A DNA stretch of 64,000 bases from an uncultured SAR86 cluster bacterium (GTDB lineage: Bacteria > Pseudomonadota > Gammaproteobacteria > Magnimaribacterales > D2472), in the NCBI GenBank assembly GCA_902591565.1, contig CACJBC010000003.1, positions 22,289-86,288 of the forward strand. Direction: 5' to 3'. The translations under genes were made by a program, and so were the position numbers. Below, one piece after another: positions 17,558 to 27,355 of this stretch (the first letter of the stretch is position 1; each line of letters opens with the position of its first letter). Below the pieces are notes generated by a model. It ran no database searches. It saw nothing but the letters and a program-made list of their open reading frames with translations, and was not told the origin of the DNA.

Positions 17558-19021
17558 ATGGAAAAAGTAAAACAAAAAGCCCTAACGTTTGACGATGTTC
17601 TTCTTTTACCAAGGTACAGCGACTTTGTACCTAGCGAAGCATCAACTCAAACTAAACTCACAAAAAATATAAATATCAAAGTACCTTTGGTTTCAGCTGC
17701 TATGGATACTGTGACTGAATCACGTATGGCTATTGCTTTAGCTGAAGTTGGAGGAATTGGTATTATTCATAAAAATAACTCTATTGATGAACAGGTTTTA
17801 GAAGTTAAGACTGTAAAAAAATATGAAAGTGGTGTTGTAAGAAATCCATTAACAATTGAATCCAATAAGTCTATTGGCGAATTAATTCAACTAACCACAG
17901 AATTAAACATTTCTGGTATGCCTGTTGTAGATAATGGAAAGCTCAAAGGAATTGTTACTAGTAGAGACTTTAGATATGCAGATAATATGGATGCACAAGT
18001 ATCATCAATTATGACCCCGCATGATCAGTTAATAACTGTAGAGGAGGGAACATCTCAAGAAACAGTAAAAAAACTAATGCATGAAAATAGAATTGAAAAA
18101 GTTTTAGTTATTGATAAATCAGGAGCGTTAGGTGGATTGGTAACTATGAAAGATATAGAGAAGTCTGCAGAGCATCCAGATGCAACCAAAGATGATTCTG
18201 GGAGCTTAATGGTTGGAGCTGCTTTAGGAACTAGCCCAGATACCCTTGAAAGAGCGAAAGCTTTATATGAAGCTGGAGTTGACTTATTTGTCATTGATAG
18301 TGCTCATGGACATTCAAAAAATGTTATTGAAACTATAAAAATTATAAAAAAAGAATTCCCTTATATTGATGTAATAGGTGGAAATGTTGCTACTCCTGAA
18401 GGAGCTTTAGAGCTTGTTAAAGCTGGAGCTGATGCGGTTAAAGTAGGAATGGGCCCAGGTTCTATTTGTACAACAAGAATTATTGCTGGTATTGGTGTTC
18501 CTCAAATATCAGCAATTTTAGATATAAAAAAAGCTCTTGCAAAAATGGATGTAGGCATTATTGCTGATGGAGGGATAAGATTCTCAGGTGACATAGCTAA
18601 AGCTATTGCAGCAGGCGCTGATTCTGTGATGCTTGGTGGTTTATTTGCAGGCACCGAAGAGGCGCCTGGTAAAGTCGAGCTCTTTCAAGGAAGAAGTTTT
18701 AAAACTTATCGAGGTATGGGATCTATTGGTGCTATGACTGAAAGGCAGGATGCAAACAGATACATGCAAGAAGAAACGGATGCAGAAAAATTAGTACCAG
18801 AAGGTATAGAAGGTAGAGTTCCCTATAAAGGACTAGTCATAAATGTAATTAATCAATTGATTGGCGGACTAAGGCAATCTATGGGTTACATAGGTTGTAA
18901 AACCATTGACGAGGTTCATGATAATAGTGAATTTGTTGAAATCACAAATGCTGGCATGACAGAAAGTCATGTTCATGATGTCATGATTACAAAGGAAGCA
19001 CCTAACTATCAAAGAAGTTAA
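17558..19021 (+). CDS. guaB: inosine-5'-monophosphate dehydrogenase
   Basis: Oxidises IMP to XMP with NAD+, the committed step to GMP. The protein has 487 residues. It shows the N-terminal barrel opening [15 protein letters not shown], an inserted CBS-domain pair (about 95-205), the catalytic loop [11 protein letters not shown] with the active cysteine (about 305), [12 protein letters not shown], the flap motif [10 protein letters not shown] and the C-terminal YIGCKTIDE. It is followed after 9 bases by guaA, the standard guaBA operon. Confidence 0.96.
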   Translation: MEKVKQKALTFDDVLLLPRYSDFVPSEASTQTKLTKNINIKVPLVSAAMDTVTESRMAIALAEVGGIGIIHKNNSIDEQVLEVKTVKKYESGVVRNPLTIESNKSIGELIQLTTELNISGMPVVDNGKLKGIVTSRDFRYADNMDAQVSSIMTPHDQLITVEEGTSQETVKKLMHENRIEKVLVIDKSGALGGLVTMKDIEKSAEHPDATKDDSGSLMVGAALGTSPDTLERAKALYEAGVDLFVIDSAHGHSKNVIETIKIIKKEFPYIDVIGGNVATPEGALELVKAGADAVKVGMGPGSICTTRIIAGIGVPQISAILDIKKALAKMDVGIIADGGIRFSGDIAKAIAAGADSVMLGGLFAGTEEAPGKVELFQGRSFKTYRGMGSIGAMTERQDANRYMQEETDAEKLVPEGIEGRVPYKGLVINVINQLIGGLRQSMGYIGCKTIDEVHDNSEFVEITNAGMTESHVHDVMITKEAPNYQRS

Positions 19022-19030
19022 TAATCAACA

Positions 19031-20599
19031 ATGACTGTTAATTTATCATCTTCAAACAAACAAATAGATACCATTTTGGTTCTAGATTTTGGTTCTCAAT
19101 ATACTCAATTAATTGCGCGAAGGGTCCGAGAGAGCAATGTTTATTCAGAAATCCTTCCATGGGATATCGATGAAGAAAAAATTAAATTAATTAATCCAAA
19201 AGGTATTATTTTATCTGGAGGCCCTGATTCAGTTACCAATAGTTATACCCCTAGAGTTCCGCAAATAGTCTTTGATCTAAATATACCTATTTTAGGTATA
19301 TGTTACGGAATGCAGACTCTTGCTGAACAACTAGGAGGACAAGTTATATCTTCAGATCAAAAAGAATTTGGATATTCAGAACTTCAAGTTACTGCAGACT
19401 GTGTTTTATTTTCTGATTTAGGAACAACTCTTAATGTATGGATGAGTCATGGTGACCAAGTTCAAGACTTACCAGATAATTTTGAATTAGTTGCAGCTAC
19501 TTCAACTGCACCAATTGCTGCAATGCAACATATAACCAAATCAATCTATGCTCTTCAATTTCACCCTGAAGTAACCCATACAGAGGACGGAAAAACTGTT
19601 TTAGATAATTTTATTTTTAAAGTATGCAGTGCCAAAAAAGATTGGAAGATGGATGATTTGATTGGACAAAGAGTTACAGAAATCAAAGAGCAGGTTCAAA
19701 ATAACAAGGTGTTGCTTGGTCTTTCTGGTGGAGTAGATTCTTCAGTTACTGCAGCTCTTTTAAATAAAGCAATTGGTAATAAATTAGTATGTGTTTTTGT
19801 TGATAACGGTCTTCTTAGGAAAGGCGAAGCAGAAGAAGTCATGAATACTTTTAAAGAAAATATGAACTTGAATGTGATTAAATCTGATAGTGAGGAAGTA
19901 TTTTTAAGGCATTTAAAGGGTGTTGAGGACCCCGAACAAAAACGAAAAATTATAGGCAGAACTTTTATTGATATTTTTGATGCTGAGGCTACGAAATTAA
20001 AAGACGTACATTTTTTAGCACAAGGCACAATTTATCCAGATGTTATTGAATCTTCTGGCTCAGAATCTAAGGAAGCTAGAGTAATAAAATCACATCATAA
20101 TGTTGGTGGTCTCCCTGAGGAAATGAAAATGGACCTTGTTGAGCCGTTAAGAGATCTTTTTAAAGATGAAGTTAGAAGAATGGGTGTTGAGCTTGGCCTT
20201 TCTCCTGAAATGCTCAATAGGCATCCATTCCCTGGCCCTGGTCTAGGAGTAAGAATCCTTGGAGATATTACTAAAGAAAAGACCAGTGTTTTAAAAGAAG
20301 CAGATCATATTTTTATAGAAGAATTAATTAAAGCTGATCTCTACAAAACAGTAAGCCAAGCTTTTGCAGTTTATCTACCAATCAAATCAGTCGGCGTTGT
20401 TGGGGATGAAAGAAGATATGCTGAAGTCATTGGTCTAAGAGCAGTAGAGACTGTTGATTTTATGACAGCAAGATGGGCACATTTACCATATGAGTTTTTA
20501 GAGCATGTTTCCAACCGAATAGTAAATGAGATAGAAGAAGTTAGTAGAGTGGTTTATGACATATCAAGCAAACCACCAGCAACCATTGAGTGGGAGTAG
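19031..20599 (+). CDS. guaA: GMP synthase (glutamine-hydrolysing)
   Basis: Converts XMP to GMP using glutamine. It has 522 residues. The N-terminal class I amidotransferase domain carries the nucleophile elbow ILGICYGMQ (cysteine near residue 91) and the [10 protein letters not shown] catalytic histidine/glutamate. The ATP-PPi loop is [11 protein letters not shown] (about 232-242), and the C-terminal dimerisation domain ends KPPATIEWE, as is universal. Nothing is truncated. The 100 bases downstream show no convincing terminator. Confidence 0.97.
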   Translation: MTVNLSSSNKQIDTILVLDFGSQYTQLIARRVRESNVYSEILPWDIDEEKIKLINPKGIILSGGPDSVTNSYTPRVPQIVFDLNIPILGICYGMQTLAEQLGGQVISSDQKEFGYSELQVTADCVLFSDLGTTLNVWMSHGDQVQDLPDNFELVAATSTAPIAAMQHITKSIYALQFHPEVTHTEDGKTVLDNFIFKVCSAKKDWKMDDLIGQRVTEIKEQVQNNKVLLGLSGGVDSSVTAALLNKAIGNKLVCVFVDNGLLRKGEAEEVMNTFKENMNLNVIKSDSEEVFLRHLKGVEDPEQKRKIIGRTFIDIFDAEATKLKDVHFLAQGTIYPDVIESSGSESKEARVIKSHHNVGGLPEEMKMDLVEPLRDLFKDEVRRMGVELGLSPEMLNRHPFPGPGLGVRILGDITKEKTSVLKEADHIFIEELIKADLYKTVSQAFAVYLPIKSVGVVGDERRYAEVIGLRAVETVDFMTARWAHLPYEFLEHVSNRIVNEIEEVSRVVYDISSKPPATIEWE

Positions 20600-20702
20600 T
20601 TTATAAATTCAGATATAATTCACAAGTGTCACATGCTAAAAAATTTTATTTACATATAGATTTTTGAAACCTTTCACACTTTATTTGGAGTAATTTAATA
20701 AA

Positions 20703-22058
20703 ATGGATTTAGAACAACGTGTATTAAAGGTATTTTCAGATCTATTTCCTATTAATAGAAGCTTAACCGGTAAAGGAGTTGAAGAAACTTTTAATTATCT
20801 TATTGAAAAATTTCTTCCAAATTCAAAGATTAATTCTATTCCTTCCGGAACCAAGGCTTATGATTGGATTGTCCCTGAAGAGTGGAATATTAAAGATGCT
20901 TATGTTTTAAATGGGTTGGGTGAAAAAATAATTGATTTTAAGGAATCAAATCTTCATGTAATGTCATATTCAAAATCTATTAATAAGACAATTGATGCTA
21001 AAGAGTTGCTTCAACATCTTCACACCCTCCCAAATTATCCTGACCGTATCCCCTATAGAACAACTTATTACAATAAAAATTGGGGCTTTTGTTGTAAGCA
21101 TGAGCTTTTAGAAAGTGATAAATTTATTCCACCATTTAAAGTTTTTATAGATTCTGAACATAACTCTAATGGAAGTCTAAAATGGTTAGAATGTGTTAAA
21201 AAAGGCAGTACAAAAAAAGAAATTATAATCTCAACGTATTGCTGTCATCCGAGTCTTGCAAATGATAATCTAAGCGGAATCGTCTTGTCAGTATTTCTCT
21301 ATGAATATTTAAGTTCATTAGATACAAAATTTACATATAGACTTGTAATTGCTCCCGAAACAATAGGAGCAATTTCATTTCTCTCTAAGGCAAAAACTAA
21401 AAATATTATTGGCGGGATGGTCTTATCATGTGTTGCAGGACCGGATAAAATATCATTAAAAGAGGGTTTTAATGTCAATCATTTTATGAATAAAAGCGCT
21501 CATATGGCCATAAAACAACATCTTAATTCAGATTATATTGTTTATCCTTTTGCTCCAGATGGCAGTGATGAGCGACAATATTCTTCTCCAGGATTTAAAA
21601 TAGTTACGCCTTCAATTCATAAATCAAAGTATTATGAATATGACGAATATCATACATCAGCTGATAATTTGGATTATGTTAATCCTGCTTTTCTTATTGA
21701 AACATTGGAATTGCATAAAACATGGATAAGTTTGTTAGAGACTTTTTGTTATCCAAAAAGAAAAAATATGTTCTGTGAGTTTCAGCTTGGAAGACGTGAT
21801 TTATATCCACAAGTAGGTGGAACTTTAAATCAATCTGCACACCTAGATAGTGATAAAGGAAACGAATATAGAAATTTTGGCTTTAATAAAAATATTGACA
21901 TTACAGGAAAACATTTAAATGCATTCAATTGGTTAATGCATTTAGCAGATGGCTCTAACTCGAATTTTGATATAGCCGAAAAAAGTGGAATTGAAATTGT
22001 TATAATTAATCAATCTATTGAAGCCATGTTTCAGAGAGACCTATTAGAGTTATTATGA
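20703..22058 (+). CDS. aminopeptidase-like (DUF4910-type) protein
   Basis: A 451-residue protein with the order DUF2172-like N-terminus, M28-type zinc-peptidase-like core and C-terminal helical/winged segment, as in DUF4910 proteins. Likely metal ligands are H182 in CCHPSLANDN, D188, E219 in APETIG and H317 in DEYHTSADN. LFPINRSLTGKGVE near the N-terminus is characteristic of the family. Such genes are often seen in surface-glycan clusters rather than acting as ordinary peptidases. GGAG lies 12 bases before the ATG. The 3' end overlaps the formyltransferase by 4 bases, so the two act as a unit. The substrate is unknown. Confidence 0.78.
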   Translation: MDLEQRVLKVFSDLFPINRSLTGKGVEETFNYLIEKFLPNSKINSIPSGTKAYDWIVPEEWNIKDAYVLNGLGEKIIDFKESNLHVMSYSKSINKTIDAKELLQHLHTLPNYPDRIPYRTTYYNKNWGFCCKHELLESDKFIPPFKVFIDSEHNSNGSLKWLECVKKGSTKKEIIISTYCCHPSLANDNLSGIVLSVFLYEYLSSLDTKFTYRLVIAPETIGAISFLSKAKTKNIIGGMVLSCVAGPDKISLKEGFNVNHFMNKSAHMAIKQHLNSDYIVYPFAPDGSDERQYSSPGFKIVTPSIHKSKYYEYDEYHTSADNLDYVNPAFLIETLELHKTWISLLETFCYPKRKNMFCEFQLGRRDLYPQVGGTLNQSAHLDSDKGNEYRNFGFNKNIDITGKHLNAFNWLMHLADGSNSNFDIAEKSGIEIVIINQSIEAMFQRDLLELL

Positions 22059-22861
22059 AGCTTATCTTATTTTCTGGTGATCATCCTAGACATCTATTTG
22101 TTAATAAAGAAATTCTTGGATATTTTGATGAAGTCTTAATAATAATTATGAACAGAGAGGAAACAATTCCAAGCCCTCCAAGTGGCATTAGTAAGCATGA
22201 TATACATTTATTCAAGAAGCATTTTAAAAATAGATATCTAATAGAATCAGCAAATTATGGTCACTTAAATGCTAAAGATGTATTCCAACATCATGAGACA
22301 ATTTATGTAAATCGCGATACTCTTAATTCTGAAAAGATTGCGTCAAGAGTAAGAGAGTTTAATGCAGATTTTTGTTTTATTTTTGGTGTTGGCTTGATAC
22401 TCGATCCAGTAATTGGAGAGCTACCTAATGATAAAATAAATCTTCATTTAGGGTTATCACCATGGTACAAAGGTGCAGCAACACTTTTTTGGCCATTTTA
22501 TCATCTGGAGCCTCAATTTTGTGGTTCCACCTTTCATCAAATATCAAAACAAGCAGATGCTGGTGAAATAATTCATCAATGTGTTCCAGAGCTATTTAAA
22601 GGGGATACTATTCATGATGTTGGTGCTCGCGCCGTTATAAAAGCAAAAGAAGATCTGTGTGATATCGTATCATTTTGGAAAAAAAATAGAGAATTTAAAG
22701 GAATGATACAAACTACTTCAGGTCGTAATTGGCGTGGTATAGATTTTCACCCATCACAACTTCGCGTTATATATGATTTATTTGATGATAAGATTGTTGA
22801 TAATTATTTATTAGGTAAGTTAAATAAACGAACACCAAAACTATTCTCATGTATCAAATAG
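22055..22861 (+). CDS. formyltransferase-family protein (possible sugar N-formyltransferase)
   Basis: A 268-residue protein with the GART/methionyl-tRNA formyltransferase catalytic core. The catalytic asparagine, histidine and aspartate are all visible: INLHLGLSPWYKG (N129, H131) and QADAGEIIHQ (D168). The second domain of methionyl-tRNA formyltransferase is absent, and the neighbour is an aminopeptidase-like gene rather than def. A role in 10-formyl-THF-dependent formylation of an amino sugar, as in other single-domain members of glycan loci, is therefore more likely. That is inference from family and context. Confidence 0.75.
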   Translation: MKLILFSGDHPRHLFVNKEILGYFDEVLIIIMNREETIPSPPSGISKHDIHLFKKHFKNRYLIESANYGHLNAKDVFQHHETIYVNRDTLNSEKIASRVREFNADFCFIFGVGLILDPVIGELPNDKINLHLGLSPWYKGAATLFWPFYHLEPQFCGSTFHQISKQADAGEIIHQCVPELFKGDTIHDVGARAVIKAKEDLCDIVSFWKKNREFKGMIQTTSGRNWRGIDFHPSQLRVIYDLFDDKIVDNYLLGKLNKRTPKLFSCIK

Positions 22862-22868
22862 GAATCTT

Positions 22869-22874
22869 TATAAT
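22869..22874 (+). promoter_or_regulatory. candidate -10 element for apt
   Basis: TATAAT lies between the formyltransferase stop and the apt ATG at 22906, predicting a leader of about 25 bases. No good -35 is visible (TTCTCA at 22844-22849 is at a 19-base spacing), so the call is weak. Confidence 0.33.
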
Positions 22875-22905
22875 ATTAAAATAACTATAAAAATTAAATG
22901 AAAGC

Positions 22906-23448
22906 ATGAGTGATACTTTAGATTTAAAAAAATATATAAGAAATGTTGATGATTTTCCTATACCAGGAATTAAGTTTAGAGATATAACTAGTTTGATTGA
23001 AAGCCCAAAACCATTCAGAAAAACCTGTAAAGAGCTTACAAGAATTTCTCGAGATTTTTCAGCAGATTTAGTTGTAAGCATTGAAAGTCGAGGTTTTATC
23101 TTTGCTGGATCAGTTGCTTCAGACTTACTACTGCCTTTCATCCTAGCTCGCAAGCCTGGCAAACTCCCAAATGAGACTTATATTAAAAATTTTGATCTAG
23201 AATATGGCAGTACATCAATCGAGATTCAAAAGAATACAAATATTAAAAATGGGCAACGCGTTGTTATTATTGATGACTTGGTTGCTACAGGAGGAACAGC
23301 TATTGCCTGTGCAGAACTATTAACTGAAAACTTTAATGTTAAAAAATCAGATATCTTAATTTTATGTATTATCGACTTACCTGATTTAGGCGGAAGTAAA
23401 TTAATAGTCGATAAAGGTTATAGTATTGAAACTCTTGTTTCGTATTAA
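22906..23448 (+). CDS. apt: adenine phosphoribosyltransferase
   Basis: Salvages adenine to AMP with PRPP. The 180 residues match the family. Features are FPIPGIKFRDIT near the N-terminus, the ESRGF segment, the RKPGKLP loop that recognises adenine, and the PRPP-binding motif VVIIDDLVATGGTA (about 121-134). It converges with a purine permease gene 11 bases away and lies in a purine-centred neighbourhood. Confidence 0.95.
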   Translation: MSDTLDLKKYIRNVDDFPIPGIKFRDITSLIESPKPFRKTCKELTRISRDFSADLVVSIESRGFIFAGSVASDLLLPFILARKPGKLPNETYIKNFDLEYGSTSIEIQKNTNIKNGQRVVIIDDLVATGGTAIACAELLTENFNVKKSDILILCIIDLPDLGGSKLIVDKGYSIETLVSY

Positions 23449-23459
23449 ATTTGTTTACC

Positions 23460-24761
23460 TCAATCTAGTAAAATAAATTTAAATAAAAAAATTACAAATA
23501 AAAACCAAGCTCCCATACTGATTTCTGAAGCTTTTTGAGCAGCTAACTTAAGAACAACATATGCAATAAAACCTATCGCTATCCCGTTAGCAATTGAAAA
23601 GGTTAGTGGAATCATTATTATCATAATAAGCGCAGGTAACAACTCACTATTATCAGACCAATCAAGTCTTTCCATTCCACTTAGCATTAATATCGCAACA
23701 TAGATTAAAGCACCTGCTGTTGCATAGCTTGGTACCATAGAAGCAATCGGGGAGAAGAAAATTGCAATCAAAAAGAATAATCCCACAGTTACTGCAGTCA
23801 ATCCAGTTCTTCCTCCTGCCTCAACACCAGCAGAACTTTCAACATAACTTGTTACAGGAGAGCAGCCAAATAATGAACCAGCAACACTTGCTGAGCTGTC
23901 CGCTTTTAGCGCCTTATCAAGATTCAAAATTTTTCCTGAGTCTTTGATTAAATTTGCTCTAGATGCAACACCAAGCAAAGTACCAGCAGTATCAAAAAGA
24001 TTCACAAAAAGAAAGGATATAATTACACTAATCATAGCTACATCAAAAGCACCCCATATATCTAACTTAAGTAATATTGGTTGTAAATTAGGTGGTGAGG
24101 CAACAATCCCATTAAATTCTATTAAGCCAAGCAATAAACCTGTGATAGTTACTGCTAAAACTCCAATTACTATTGATCCAACCACTTGCCTAATGGATAA
24201 AATCAATATTAAAAGAAACCCCAATACCGCAAGTAAAGTTTCAATATTTTTAAAATTTCCTAAACTTAAAAATGTTGCTTCGTTTTGAACAATTATGCCG
24301 CCAGTTTTTAGTCCAATAAATCCAACAAATAGACCAACACCTGCTCCCATTGCAATTCTAAGATTCATAGGAATACTATTGAGCATCCATTGTCTCAATG
24401 GCGTAACACTAATTATTACAAATAAAATGCCAGCCAAAAAAACAGCACCTAATGCAATTTCCCAGCTATAACCCATTTCACCGACAACTGTATATGTAAA
24501 AAATGCATTTAAACCCATGCCTGGAGCTAGACCGACAGGCCAATTAGAATAAAAACCCATGGCAAAACACGCAATCGCAGCTGCTATACATGTACCAACA
24601 AAACTTGCACCTAAATCCATACCACTTGCTGCCATCATTTGTGGATTTACAAAAATAATGTATGCCATTGTAATGAAGGTAGTAAAACCAGCTAAGAATT
24701 CTTGTTTAAAAGATGTATGATTTAATTGGAGCGCAAAGGTATTTTCAAGGAATTTTTTCAT
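23460..24761 (-). CDS. NCS2-family purine permease (AzgA-like)
   Basis: Inner-membrane nucleobase transporter of 433 residues with about 12 hydrophobic segments. The AzgA/PbuG subgroup is indicated by the N-terminal EFLAGFTTFITMAYIIFVNP, PVGLAPGMGLNAFF, the substrate-site region SSAGVEAGGRTGLTAV and LFDTAGTLLGVA. Known members import adenine, guanine or hypoxanthine with protons. It is convergent with apt and divergent from the TonB-dependent receptor. The C-terminus is only slightly shortened. Confidence 0.88.
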   Translation of the reverse strand: MKKFLENTFALQLNHTSFKQEFLAGFTTFITMAYIIFVNPQMMAASGMDLGASFVGTCIAAAIACFAMGFYSNWPVGLAPGMGLNAFFTYTVVGEMGYSWEIALGAVFLAGILFVIISVTPLRQWMLNSIPMNLRIAMGAGVGLFVGFIGLKTGGIIVQNEATFLSLGNFKNIETLLAVLGFLLILILSIRQVVGSIVIGVLAVTITGLLLGLIEFNGIVASPPNLQPILLKLDIWGAFDVAMISVIISFLFVNLFDTAGTLLGVASRANLIKDSGKILNLDKALKADSSASVAGSLFGCSPVTSYVESSAGVEAGGRTGLTAVTVGLFFLIAIFFSPIASMVPSYATAGALIYVAILMLSGMERLDWSDNSELLPALIMIIMIPLTFSIANGIAIGFIAYVVLKLAAQKASEISMGAWFLFVIFLFKFILLD

Positions 24762-24849
24762 GTTTTTTATGGATTGTAATTTACTTAATTATTCTACAAT
24801 TTATAATGCTAAATTGCTTAATTACTTTTAATTTTATGTTAGCTGTATT

Positions 24850-24879
24850 TTGGCATATAAATTGCTTTCTATATATTAT
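24850..24879 (+). promoter_or_regulatory. promoter of the TonB-dependent receptor
   Basis: TTGGCA (24850-24855, five of six bases of the -35 consensus) is followed by TATATT (24872-24877, 16-base spacer) or TATTAT (24874-24879, 18-base spacer). Transcription would start near 24885, leaving about 48 bases of leader with a GGGG Shine-Dalgarno before the ATG. The rest of this 171-base gap shows no riboswitch-like or terminator structure that I can recognise. Confidence 0.5.
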
Positions 24880-24932
24880 AAAAATAACTTAACAAGTGCT
24901 GCAGTTTTACATAAGCACAGGGGAAAATACCA

Positions 24933-27290
24933 ATGAAAATTTTTAATCTAAGATTAGCACTATCTTTATCATTAATCTTTATGTTTAATTTTGAAGTCAA
25001 TGCACAAAACTCTGCAATAGAAGAGGTCATCGTTTCTGCTGAAAAAAGAGATGAAAGCCTACAAGATATATCTCAAGCAGTCTCTGCTTTGACTGATTCT
25101 GATCTAGAAAACAAAAATATTGAATCTTTTGTAGACCTAAGTGCTATTGTTCCAGGTGTAACTGTTTCAAAGAATGAAGGTTATAAAACTGTTATTTCTA
25201 TCAGAGGTGTCGGAAATGAAACAAACCAGAATGCAATCGCAGCTCCATCAGTTGCTTTTCATATTGACGGTGTATTTATTGCTTCACCATTTTCTTTACT
25301 AACTGATTTTATTGATATTGATAGGATTGAGGTTCTTAGAGGGCCTCAAGGCACCTTATTTGGACAAAACTCTACAGGTGGAGCTATCAATGTAATTAGT
25401 AAAAAACCAACTACTGATGATTATTATGGAAAAGCTGACGTAACACTTGGTAATTATGATTTATTAAAATATAGATCATCAGTCAATATCCCAATAAATG
25501 AAAAAGTAGCAACAAGGTTTTCTTTCAGTTCTACAGAACGTGATGGTTTTTCAGAAAATATTGTAAATGGCCAAGACTTAGATGATGCTAATAATTTAAG
25601 TATAAGAAGCGATTGGGCTATAGAAACTAGTGAAACATCCTCATTAAGAATTTTTGCACAATATTTTGATATTGATAGAAATGGCGCAGCTATGAGAGGT
25701 ATTGATGATCAAACATCAGGCATGCGTCACTTAGCTCAAGATACTCTTTCCAATCAAGAACTTACTTCTAAAGTATTTGCAGCTATATACGAGCAAGATC
25801 TTGGATATGCAAGTTTAAAAATTCTTGCTAGTTCACAAGAAGATGACATTAGCGTTACTAGAGATAACGATAGACATAATCTTGGTGAAACTGTTGCAGC
25901 AATTCCAGGTCTAGAAGGAACAACATATATTAAGGCTGAGTTCAGACCAGAAACATCTCTTGTCGAAACAAAAACTCTTGAAGTAAATCTTATCTCTAAT
26001 GAGCCTATTTTAAACGGAAAATTAGATTGGGTTGCTGGAGCATTTTATATGGATCATAAAATAGAAAATCATATTAAAGGTTACAGAGACTGGGACGCAA
26101 ATGGTGAAATTAAATATGTATGTGATGAGTCTTTTGCTAATCCTGATTATTGTTATACACATAATTATAGTTTTCCTGCCGCTTTAGATGTTTTTTCTGT
26201 AGGAGAGTTTGACTTTGTAACAGATGCATATCCCTCAAGAAAGTCTTATTCTTTTTATGGGCAGACAACGTATTCACTTAGTGATACAGCACGTCTAATT
26301 TCTGGTTTCCGTTATTCAAAAGATACTTTTAAAACTGACGTAGCAAATTTCTTTAATATTGATATCTTCGAAGATGAAGGCACAGACGATGAAATAACTG
26401 GAAAAGTTACTGCAGAGTTTGATGTTAATCCGGACACAATGACTTATGTATCATATACAAGAGGCTTTAAACCTGGTGGAACAAACTTAACTTATGGTAG
26501 AGCTACAAGAGAGGAATTAGATGCAATATTTAGATTCAATGCCGTAGTTGCCCCTCCAATGGTATACAGAACCTTTGAGAAAGAAACCATTGATGCTTTA
26601 GAAGTAGGTCTAAAAACTGACATGCTTGATGGGAGAGTAAGAACAAATTTAGCAGCCTTCTCATATACATACAAAAATCTTCAATTCCAAGCAACTGACC
26701 CTGATCAATTCCAAGGAGGTGTCGCTAACATTCCAGAATCTGACATTTCAGGACTAGAAGTCGAATTAAAAGGAATTATTACTGACAACTTGATGATAGA
26801 TGCAAATCTTGCATTTATAGACAGTGAGGTAAGTTCTGATTACGAGGTTCTAGATAATGTTGACGCTTTTCAATATTCAGCGGAAGGAGAAGAATTAATA
26901 AGGTATGGGCTGAGAGAGAACGTTAAAGGTAATAGTTTAGCTAAAACACCAGAATCAAATGCTGACTTAAGTTTAATTTATGAAACTGGCCTAGCTTCTG
27001 GAAACGATTTAACAGCTATTCTTCAGATTATTAAAAGAGGAGACTTCATGCAAAGAGTTTCTAATAATCCTGTAGTTGATGCAATTGATGGTTATACAGT
27101 AGTTAATCTTAGTGTTGGTATCGAATATCCTGACGACTATCCTATTAACAAGCTAGACCTAATCCTATTAAATGCTTCAGATAAAGATGGTGTAAATTCA
27201 AGTATGACAGATGTTTTTGGTGTTGCTGCTACAGGCATTGAGCTTATTGCACCAAGACAATTTATGGTAAGAGTAAGTAAAAACTTTTAA
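24933..27290 (+). CDS. TonB-dependent outer-membrane receptor
   Basis: Outer-membrane beta-barrel transporter of 785 residues. It has a signal peptide (about 1-24), a TonB-box-like IEEVIVSA, and a plug domain with the SIRGVGN and VLRGPQGTLFGQNSTGGAINVIS signature (about 128-150). A barrel follows that ends in the aromatic residue typical of outer-membrane proteins (VSKNF). The subgroup is the large IroN/CirA-like one of marine bacteria whose substrates are rarely known. It lies between a purine permease and a phosphoribosyltransferase, which hints at nucleobase or nucleoside uptake, but the sequence itself does not prove that. Confidence 0.93.
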   Translation: MKIFNLRLALSLSLIFMFNFEVNAQNSAIEEVIVSAEKRDESLQDISQAVSALTDSDLENKNIESFVDLSAIVPGVTVSKNEGYKTVISIRGVGNETNQNAIAAPSVAFHIDGVFIASPFSLLTDFIDIDRIEVLRGPQGTLFGQNSTGGAINVISKKPTTDDYYGKADVTLGNYDLLKYRSSVNIPINEKVATRFSFSSTERDGFSENIVNGQDLDDANNLSIRSDWAIETSETSSLRIFAQYFDIDRNGAAMRGIDDQTSGMRHLAQDTLSNQELTSKVFAAIYEQDLGYASLKILASSQEDDISVTRDNDRHNLGETVAAIPGLEGTTYIKAEFRPETSLVETKTLEVNLISNEPILNGKLDWVAGAFYMDHKIENHIKGYRDWDANGEIKYVCDESFANPDYCYTHNYSFPAALDVFSVGEFDFVTDAYPSRKSYSFYGQTTYSLSDTARLISGFRYSKDTFKTDVANFFNIDIFEDEGTDDEITGKVTAEFDVNPDTMTYVSYTRGFKPGGTNLTYGRATREELDAIFRFNAVVAPPMVYRTFEKETIDALEVGLKTDMLDGRVRTNLAAFSYTYKNLQFQATDPDQFQGGVANIPESDISGLEVELKGIITDNLMIDANLAFIDSEVSSDYEVLDNVDAFQYSAEGEELIRYGLRENVKGNSLAKTPESNADLSLIYETGLASGNDLTAILQIIKRGDFMQRVSNNPVVDAIDGYTVVNLSVGIEYPDDYPINKLDLILLNASDKDGVNSSMTDVFGVAATGIELIAPRQFMVRVSKNF

Positions 27291-27307
27291 CATAATTTAA
27301 TTTTTTT

Positions 27308-27344
27308 ATACGAGTACATATTGTTATCAATCATGTACTCGTAT
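27308..27344. repeat. perfect 12-bp inverted repeat between receptor and phosphoribosyltransferase genes
   Basis: ATACGAGTACAT (27308-27319) and ATGTACTCGTAT (27333-27344) are perfect reverse complements around a 13-base loop. The T-tract lies upstream of the stem rather than downstream, so it is not a standard terminator for the receptor gene. The right arm ends 11 bases before the ATG at 27356 and overlaps a weak TATAGC (27342-27347), so it could be an operator or an RNA stem controlling the downstream gene. Confidence 0.85.
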
Positions 27345-27355
27345 AGCATTTGCAG

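Noticed and set aside
20600-20702. Terminator or small RNA after guaA
   Set aside because: No stem with a T-tract and no recognisable RNA family is visible in these 103 bases.
24762-24932. A purine riboswitch or regulatory RNA before the permease or receptor
   Set aside because: No conserved purine-riboswitch core or stable stem with the needed loops was recognised in this A+T-rich gap.
27291-27347. Intrinsic terminator after the TonB receptor
   Set aside because: The stem is good but the T-tract precedes it instead of following it, so the inverted repeat is reported as a repeat of unknown role.
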